DNA of 64,000 nt from Diploptera punctata (taxonomy: Eukaryota > Arthropoda > Insecta > Blattodea > Blaberidae): positions 310,001-374,000 of the forward strand of contig JASPKZ010007797.1 of NCBI GenBank assembly GCA_030220185.1, in the 5' to 3' direction. Below, piece by piece: positions 58,901 through 64,000 of this stretch. Both the position numbers and the translations under genes were made by a program. The notes beneath the pieces were generated by a model. That model made no database searches. It was not told where the DNA came from and worked only from the letters and a program-made list of their open reading frames with translations. Within the stretch, counting starts at the first letter, position 1; the number at the start of each line of letters is the position of its first letter.

Positions 58901-61900
58901 GTGGTTATGTTTCATTTGTTCATCCTGCAACTTGATCATACTATTTATTGCCAAATAGGATCGCAATATTGTAAGAATGCACCCTAGTGGAGAAAAAATG
59001 AAACACATCAAACTGTATATTATAACCAACATTATAGGTTATTAAATCATTTTTATCGGAAACAACTCAGTAAAATAATTATTTAAAAACACAATTATTA
59101 AACACACAATTATCAAATGTGTAGGTCGAAGGAATCTGTTCATTATTTGCTACATTAAACGTATTTGTTAGAGAGTCAGTTACTGCAAAATAATACTCTG
59201 ATCTGTTCAAAATATTAAAAAAGGAGGAGCTTTCTTTATTTTGGTAATCAAAATTCGATAATTATCGAGATGAAACACAGCTGTCATTGGTTGTAAAACA
59301 AAATTCATTGAAACGTGATTGGTCATTGACTTTCATTTGGAGCATGAGTTAAATAGTCATTTTGATGAGCTGTGTGACAGAAAATTTCTAAAAAGGTACC
59401 GCTTATATTGAAATCAGCGGTATTAAACCTTTTGGAAGAAATTTAAGAAAAGCTATAATATCACACTGATATGTCCACAAAAACTGATTTTTCATTCGTG
59501 GAAAAATTGTAGTTTTTTTTTTGTATTTGTGGTATCCATTGCAATAAAATTACACCAAATAAGAATTTCAGTACACAAAAAAGACAATTAGGACATTGGT
59601 CATTATTATAAGGAGCATTATCATAATCTTGGCATTGTTATTAGATCGATCAGGTAAGAAGAATATCCAGAAATGGTGCTGTAGATTGAGTGCACCGTCT
59701 TTCAAGGATTTGGCAAGAAACTATAAGTGAAGTTCGTAATGTCAAATTATCCTAAATATTTTTTTTTGATGTTATAGCAGTGTTATTACTTATCTAATGC
59801 CCTGATATGTTTTCGAAGAGTAGGCCTACAATACAACCTAGACTTGCGTGCGTTCGGCTCAGTCGCATTCCTTTCTGGGACTTTCTTTGTCTGAGTGTAC
59901 AGTATGTGAGCATTAAAGTTTCCCGACATTTGTTTCAATCATAGTTGAGTCATAGCCTCTCCTTTCAATGTTAATATTATTCGTTTTTAAACATCTTAAT
60001 GATGGACAAATTATATTTGAAAAGAAAAATATACGCCTAGACTGGGGTTTGAACCCAGGACCTTTGACTGTCTATGTCAATGCTCTTCCATCTGTGCTAC
60101 CTAGGCCTCCAATCTAAACGCGTATTTTTCTCTTACTTACTTACTCACTGGCACAATCGAACCCGTAGGTTCATGGCCGCGCGGACATAAGCTCTCCATA
60201 CATCCCTATCCTGAGCTAATGCTTTCCAATCATTCCCTGTATAATCTACTTCCCTCAAATCATAGTTAATGTTGTTCTCCCACCTCATTCTTGGTCTACG
60301 AACTGGGCGTTTTCCTTCTGGCTTTCCTACAAGAAGTTTCCATGCACGTCTTTCATTCCCCATACGCGCAACATGTCCTGCCCAACGCAGTCTACGAGAC
60401 TTAACTGTTCTTATTATATCTGGCTTCCTATAAAGACCATGTATTCATTGTTATGTAATCTTCTCCATTCACCTGTCTGTTCATCTCTCTTTGCTCCAAA
60501 AATTTTCCTGAGAACTTTATTCTCAAATACTTGTAATCTCCTTTCCTCCCTTAAAGTAAGAGTCCATGTTTCGCACCCATATAATATAACTGGTCGAATA
60601 ATAGTTTTATATATTTTCAGCTTAACGTTTTTTGAAAGGAGTTGGGACATCAAAAGTCTCTGCAATGCATAATAGCATGCATTTCCAGCATTGAGCCTAT
60701 GTTTAATTTCTTTGTGCATCTCATTCCTATTTGTGATTATTGTTCCTAGGTATTTGAATTCAGCCACATCCTCAAAATTTCCCTCATTTGTCATTAGCTG
60801 TCCATTTCCATTATATACTGAATTTCTATGTGTGACCATATATTTAGTTTTACTGATATTTACTTCCAGTCCTAATTTCTTAGTGTTACTCAATAGTGTG
60901 CGTGTTGGCCTTTAGTATCTCCTCGCTATCGGCCAGTAGTACTATATCATCATCATAAACTAACAGCTTATTAATACCATTCAGATGTAAGCCTTCCTCA
61001 TTCTCTAAAGATTTAATGGCATGCTCTAGTACAAAATTAAATAGTAGAGGAGATAGTGCATCTCCTTGCTTCAACCCATTCTTGATTTCAAAAATGTCTG
61101 AAAACTGTTTGCCTACACGCTTCCTACTCTTTGAGCCATTTAGACACATTCGTATAAGTCTAACTAACTTTTTAGGAATTCCGAACTCCAGCAGGATACT
61201 ATATAACTTCTCCCTCTTAATTGAATCATATGCTTTTTTGAAGTCTACATATAGTTGATGTACCGGACCATTATATTCCCATTTATTTTCTAAAATCTGT
61301 CTTATACTAAAAATCTGATCTGTTGTAGACCTGTTTCTTCTAAATGCACATTGATGATCTCCTAGAATGTCATCAATATAGGGAGTAAGTCTGCTTACTA
61401 ATATATTTGTTAGAATTTTGTAGGAAGTTGAAAGTAATGAGATGCCCCTGTAGTTGTTGCAATCAGTTTTATCTCCTTTCTTATAAATTGGTATGATAAT
61501 TGATTCCTTCCATTCATCTGGAAGAGCTTCTTTTTCCCAAATCATACTAAGCAACCAGCGTATCTTGTCCATCAATTTTTCTCCCCCTGATTTTATCAGT
61601 TCTGCTGGGATCTCATCTGAACCTGATGCTTTATACATCTTCAATTTTTCAATTGCCATTTCAACCTCTAATGCACTTGGCTCTGCGACTAGCATTTCTG
61701 CTGTCTGTAACTTATCCTCCTCAATGTCCTGTTCTGTATGTACATTTAATAGCTGACTAAAGTAACGTTTCCATCTATTTACTATACTCTTAGAATCTGC
61801 AATCATATCCCCATTTTCATTCCGAATTATGTTTGTTCTAGCCTGAAACCCTTTCTTCTCTAGGCCTATACTAATTCCCTGATATAATTCTCTAATGTTC

Positions 61901-63185
61901 CTATTTTTTGCATTCATTTCAAGATCATTAATCTTCTCTCTCAAATATTCCCTCTTTTTACTCTTTAGTAACTTGGTGGTTTCCCGTCTAACACTACCCA
62001 ATTGCTCTAAATTTACCTGATTTGGCTCGTATAACCATTTCATTTTTGCTAGCTTTCTTATTTTTCTCTTACACATAGTTAATTCCCTAACCCCAAATGC
62101 AATGTCAAATTAACATTGAAAGTAGCACTACTGGCTTTATAAGTAATGTTTAAATTCCCAATAAAAAGTCTTCTTAATAAAGAAGCCGCCATTTGCAAAA
62201 ATCGTAGCAACGGCTCGTAGCATTTGGGGTTAGGGAATTAATTATGTGTAAGAGAAAAATACGCGTTTAGATTGGAGGCCTAGGTAGCTCAGATGGAAGA
62301 GCATTGACATAGAGAGTCAAAGGTCCTGGGTTCAAACCCCAGTCTAGGCGTATATTTTTCTTTTCAAATATAATTTGCCTCTCCTTTGTAAGGAGCTATT
62401 AGATCAAGTTAATTTTTTAGTTACCTTATTTGCTCGTAGATGTCATGGATGGCATGCGGTCAACACACCGACCCAATGAGACATCTAACAGGTAACTAAA
62501 GTATTACTAGGACTTTGATGTCGGTAAATTTTCCTTAGAGGCCTCTTTATTCAGGCTCTTTTACAAGCCTGAAAATCTTCAGACTCGGGACCACGGCGCT
62601 TAAAGTCGCTCCCGGAGGACTTGCTCCTTGGATTTTTCCGTCCTAAAAAATCCATAGACCCCGGCTGGATTTGAATCTGCGACCCTCAGAACTAGAGGCA
62701 ACGAGCATAGTCCACCACGACCGACTTTAAAAGTTGCCAACAGCACGTGGTATTCACAAGCGGTCCCATCCAAGTACTAACCACGCCCAAAATTGCATGA
62801 CTGTGGTGATCGGACGAGAACCGATATTTTCAGTATGGTGTGGCCGTTGACCACTTATTTTAAAGGCGAGGAAAAAATCTGAAGAGAGGAAACCCAGGAA
62901 ACTTGTTCCGACCGGGAATCAAACACGAGCTCGCTGCATACAAAGCAATATTTGCATCATTAACTTATATTGTATTAGACTTACCCAAGAGAAAAGGATT
63001 CTGAACCCTTAAAACTTGGTTCACAGTAACTCTGAAAGTACTTTTGATGCTGTTTACAATTATCTGGCATTCACAGGAGTATTTGTCCAACTCCTCCAAT
63101 CTGATGTCAGGTGATCCAACAGGCATCGGATCCCAAAAAGCAGGGCGCCTTCTCAACACTGCGTGGTGCAAATACTGCATTCTTT
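55538..63185 (-). CDS. PARP-type mono-ADP-ribosyltransferase (TIPARP/PARP12-like), 3' part
   Basis: Two exons join in phase and encode the C-terminal catalytic domain of a poly(ADP-ribose) polymerase family member. The upstream exon supplies 'STFRVTVNQVLRVQNPFLLG'. The last exon supplies 'EEKLFHATGYLNVASIL', 'NFDWRRCNRTKFGQGISFS', 'YYANKHC', 'MICAKVLVSEE' and 'FYPAYVARYTNP'. The order and spacing match the PARP7/11/12/13 subgroup: the LFH.T histidine binds NAD and the Tyr in the 'SDAYYANK' helix is the second triad member. I could not place the third triad residue with certainty, and this subgroup usually has a non-Glu there and makes mono-ADP-ribose. The usual 'LFHGT' reads 'LFHAT'. Exons for the N-terminal zinc-finger or WWE domains must lie right of 64000. 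The 7-kb intron holds SINEs, a 2.4-kb retroelement insertion and a DNA transposon family. Confidence 0.88.
56255..56840 (-). mobile_element. SINE A head with two SINE B-type tails in tandem
   Basis: The A head is at the right ('CCACCGCTGTGGTCTCCAGA', B box 'TGGGTCGATCCCC'). Then, moving left, 'GGTTACAATTACGCCAATGC' at 56530 and a second, similar B tail at 56300-56260. Two copies of the 3' half are strung together. Confidence 0.8.
56841..57579. other. unassigned PARP intron sequence
   Basis: A 77-codon minus-strand frame at 57126-56893 ('FVDETVVLPDLLRTKFSKLK') reads somewhat like protein, but I do not recognise it and see no splice context. Confidence 0.3.
57580..58460 (+). mobile_element. 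family G transposon, internally deleted copy
   Basis: Preceded by two 'AAGTAATGCCAYGAGTGATT' hairpin units (57600-57830). It then reads from 'GACTATTTAACGAATGAAAT' to 'CATGAGTTAAATAGTC' without the ORF region found at 20.4 kb. Confidence 0.7.
58480..59360 (+). mobile_element. family G transposon, third copy, interrupted by SINE A
   Basis: Continues across the SINE at 58522-58823 and ends 'GAGCATGAGTTAAATAGTC'. The 'AAAAAGGAGGAGCTTTCTTT' internal block is present. Confidence 0.68.
58509..58836 (-). mobile_element. SINE A nested in family G, with target-site duplication
   Basis: The body 58522-58823 is flanked by 'actatttaaatat' at 58509-58521 and 58824-58836. Head at the right end, tail 'CATCCATCCATAGTAATTC' at the left. 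Confidence 0.93.
59361..59942. other. unassigned PARP intron sequence
   Basis: Nothing recognised. Confidence 0.5.
60030..60112 (-). tRNA. tRNA-like module, left copy of inverted pair
   Basis: Minus strand: acceptor GCCTAGG with TCTAGGC, D-arm region GCAC/GAGC (weakened), anticodon stem TTGAC/GTCAA with loop ATAGACA, T arm CTGGG-TTCAAAC-CCCAG. It sits beside a 'TATTTTTCT' arm. Probably a pseudo-tRNA. Confidence 0.6.
60134..62076 (-). mobile_element. RTE family R1 retrotransposon, longest copy
   Basis: The first frame (62076-60886, 396 codons) holds the linker and RT domain: 'SIIIPIYKKGDKTDCNNYRG', 'HQLYVDFKKAYDSIKREK', 'IKNGLKQGDALSPLLFNF', 'LLVYDDDIVLLADSEE'. Motif C reads YDDD where active copies usually read F/YADD. 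The second frame (60893-60414) continues with 'GLEVNISKTKYMV' and the post-RT region; the third (60414-60145) ends 'RLRWAGHV'-type and 'MNLRVRLCQ'. The upstream endonuclease is missing. The 3' end is a GTAA repeat. It is the reference for the R1 fragments elsewhere in the window. Confidence 0.93.
62276..62350 (+). tRNA. tRNA-like module, right copy of inverted pair
   Basis: Near-perfect cloverleaf: acceptor GCCTAGG/TCTAGGC with one G-T pair, D stem GCTC/GAGC, anticodon stem TTGAC/GTCAA with loop ATAGAGA (AGA at 34-36), T arm CTGGG/CCCAG. No long variable arm, which a real serine tRNA would need. The 3' side runs into 'GTATATTTTTCTTTT', a usable Pol III stop. Confidence 0.65.
62377..62726 (-). 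mobile_element. SINE D, host of the 2.4-kb insertion
   Basis: From the tRNA-like head ('GTCGGTCGTGGTGGACTATG', B box 'GATTCAAATCC') to the 3' part at 62377, continuing left of the insertion at 59943-59965. Confidence 0.85.
62735..62849 (-). rRNA. 5S rRNA pseudogene (or 5S-derived SINE part)
   Basis: The minus strand reads 'CAACGGCCACACCATACTGA', then 'ATCGGTTCTCGTCCGATCAC' and 'GTGGTTAGTACTTGGATGGG', ending 'CCACGTGCTGTTGGC'. This is the full length (115 nt) and order of insect 5S rRNA, including box A, intermediate element and box C of the internal promoter. Substitutions in the 5' stem, in the middle (GTCATGCAATTTTGG) and near the 3' end show it is not a functional copy. A SINE A head abuts it on one side and SINE D on the other. 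Confidence 0.88.
62860..62950 (-). mobile_element. SINE A head fragment
   Basis: Minus-strand 'GCGAGCTCGTGTTTGATTCC', then 'CGGTCGGAACAAGTTTCCTG' and 'CCTCGCCTTTA'. Truncated where the 5S copy begins, 35 bp from the PARP exon donor. Confidence 0.75.
62985..63185 (-). CDS. PARP-like penultimate exon
   Basis: 201 nt from a 'gtttcag' acceptor to a GTAAGT donor: two bases of a split codon, 66 codons, one base. It encodes 'AFWDPMPVGSPDIRLEEL' and then 'VNQVLRVQNPFLLG', the conserved lead-in to the PARP catalytic domain ('RVQNPFLW' in relatives). Splicing to the next exon completes a Gly codon. Confidence 0.88.
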
Positions 63186-63229
63186 CTGAAACTATAAATA
63201 GAAAGCATTTTATACACTCGTTAAATTAT

Positions 63230-63450
63230 TCGCTGGCACACGTGGGTATATGGACGCACCTTCCATAAAACCCTATCTTAAGCTATTGTTTTTTAATCAC
63301 CCTTCCTCAAATCGTGGTTAATGTAATTTTTCCCATCTCATTCTTCGCCTATCTACTTGGCGATTTCCCTCTGGTTTCCCATGCCTCTATTTTATTTCTC
63401 ATACGTAACACATGTCCTGCCCTCTTAGTCTACGAGGCATAATTGGAATA
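63230..63450 (-). mobile_element. RTE family R1, decayed 3' fragment
   Basis: 'CGCTGGCACACGTGG', 'ATCGTGGTTAATGTAAT', 'CATGTCCTGCCCTCTTAGTC' match the R1 C-terminal end with many changes. Confidence 0.7.
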
Positions 63451-63598
63451 CATTCTGAAAAAAAAAATACCGACCCTCAAATTTTAATGTATATTTAATG
63501 TTAATGTTCCTCAAGTATCGCTCCATGCCCATAAAAAAAAACAACTGATCACCCGCATTTTTATCGCATCTATTATCCAAGTAAGAAAGGTGAGTGAA

Positions 63599-63892
63599 CC
63601 CACTACAGGCCATAGGAGACCCTTGGGGTAGTAGGAAGTTAAGACTACAACTTTTTCTAGACAATCAACACTTCGACGTAAGCCGGGTTGTCAGCCCTGT
63701 GTGACGGCCGCCTTTACTCCCAGAACAAGCGTATGGTACTCACTTCCGTTAGAGGCTGAGTCAACCCCAAGGCCAAGACGCCACCAGAAGGTTTGGGTCA
63801 GTTTAAAATTCCTGGCCCCACCGGGACTCGAACCCTCGACCTTCTGGTTTGTAGCACACTGCTTTAACCGCTGCGCTACGGCGTGCTCAAGT
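63599..63892 (-). mobile_element. SINE C, full length
   Basis: Minus strand from head 'CACGCCGTAGCGCAGCGGTT' and B box 'GGGTTCGAGTCCC' through 'CCTTCTGGTGGCGTCTTGGC' to 'CCCCAAGGGTCTCC'. Confidence 0.9.
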
Positions 63893-64000
63893 AAGAAAGC
63901 ACTGACAGAATATACCATATTTCTCTTTCTGCAAAAAGAACCAAACAACAAAAATGTGTAAAATATCGGAATTAAAAAATGTTTGACTTATCATTTTTCT

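Larger units (their letters stand above)
59966..62376 (-). mobile_element. 2.4-kb composite: R1 retrotransposon between inverted tRNA-like modules
   Basis: 'gcctctccttt' occurs at 59955-59965 and 62377-62387 and marks the insertion site inside a SINE D. Inside it, about 125 bp around a tRNA-like core at 60008-60133 is repeated in inverse at 62240-62370, with the R1 element between. The SINE D copy at 28.2 kb shows the same site uninterrupted. Confidence 0.75.

Noticed and set aside
60145..62076. R1 open frames as a host gene
   Set aside because: Clear RTE-type reverse transcriptase motifs, frameshifts and many truncated copies show a retrotransposon.
62276..62350. Functional serine tRNA (AGA)
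   Set aside because: The cloverleaf is good but the long variable arm required for serine is absent, and two further diverged copies sit in the same mobile context.

Overview
This is a eukaryotic, almost certainly insect, genomic window: AT-rich, full of microsatellites (AT, TTA, AC, GACA), and dominated by transposable elements. It has spliced genes with canonical GT/AG introns and no bacterial-style operons. The tRNA-derived SINE families and the frequent 'aggcctat' motif look most like a cockroach or termite (Blattodea). That assignment is my inference and was not tested by any search.

Two host genes are visible, both on the minus strand. (1) A complete seven-exon gene for an FLVCR-type major facilitator transporter runs from its start codon at 32574 to its stop at 5067. 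The exons (32574-32215, 25922-25698, 21741-21600, 17203-16998, 10125-10022, 7618-7508, 5340-5067) join in phase into one 473-residue reading frame, so about 1.4 kb of coding sequence is spread over 27.5 kb. (2) The last two exons of a mono-ADP-ribosyltransferase of the TIPARP/PARP12 kind lie at 63185-62985 and 55962-55538. Its 5' part lies beyond the right edge of the window.

Everything else is mobile or simple sequence. At least six tRNA-headed SINE families (called A to F here) occur in about 30 pieces, with A/B chimeras and one SINE neighbour carrying a 5S rRNA copy (62735-62849). RTE-like non-LTR retrotransposons occur as one longer element at 60134-62076, a near-complete but broken element at 34345-36650, and many 5'-truncated C-terminal pieces. 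Several have clean target-site duplications and a GTAA-repeat 3' tail. DNA transposons include two mariner-like elements, an interrupted mariner remnant, a hAT element with a BED-type ORF, an unclassified element carrying a 169-residue ORF plus its internally deleted derivatives, and several MITEs with readable TIRs and target-site duplications. Two Helitron-like repeats are also present.

Region by region: 0-32.6 kb is the FLVCR gene and its repeat-filled introns. 33-54 kb is an intergenic repeat bed with nested insertions. 54.1-55.5 kb is a complex palindromic and tandem duplication that has copied the 3' end of the PARP gene. 55.5-64 kb is the PARP gene, whose 7-kb intron holds a 2.4-kb retroelement bracketed by inverted tRNA-like modules. 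The parts most worth a second look are the tRNA-like modules with inverted arms, the palindrome at the PARP 3' end, and the unclassified ORF-bearing transposon at 19.4-21.5 kb.
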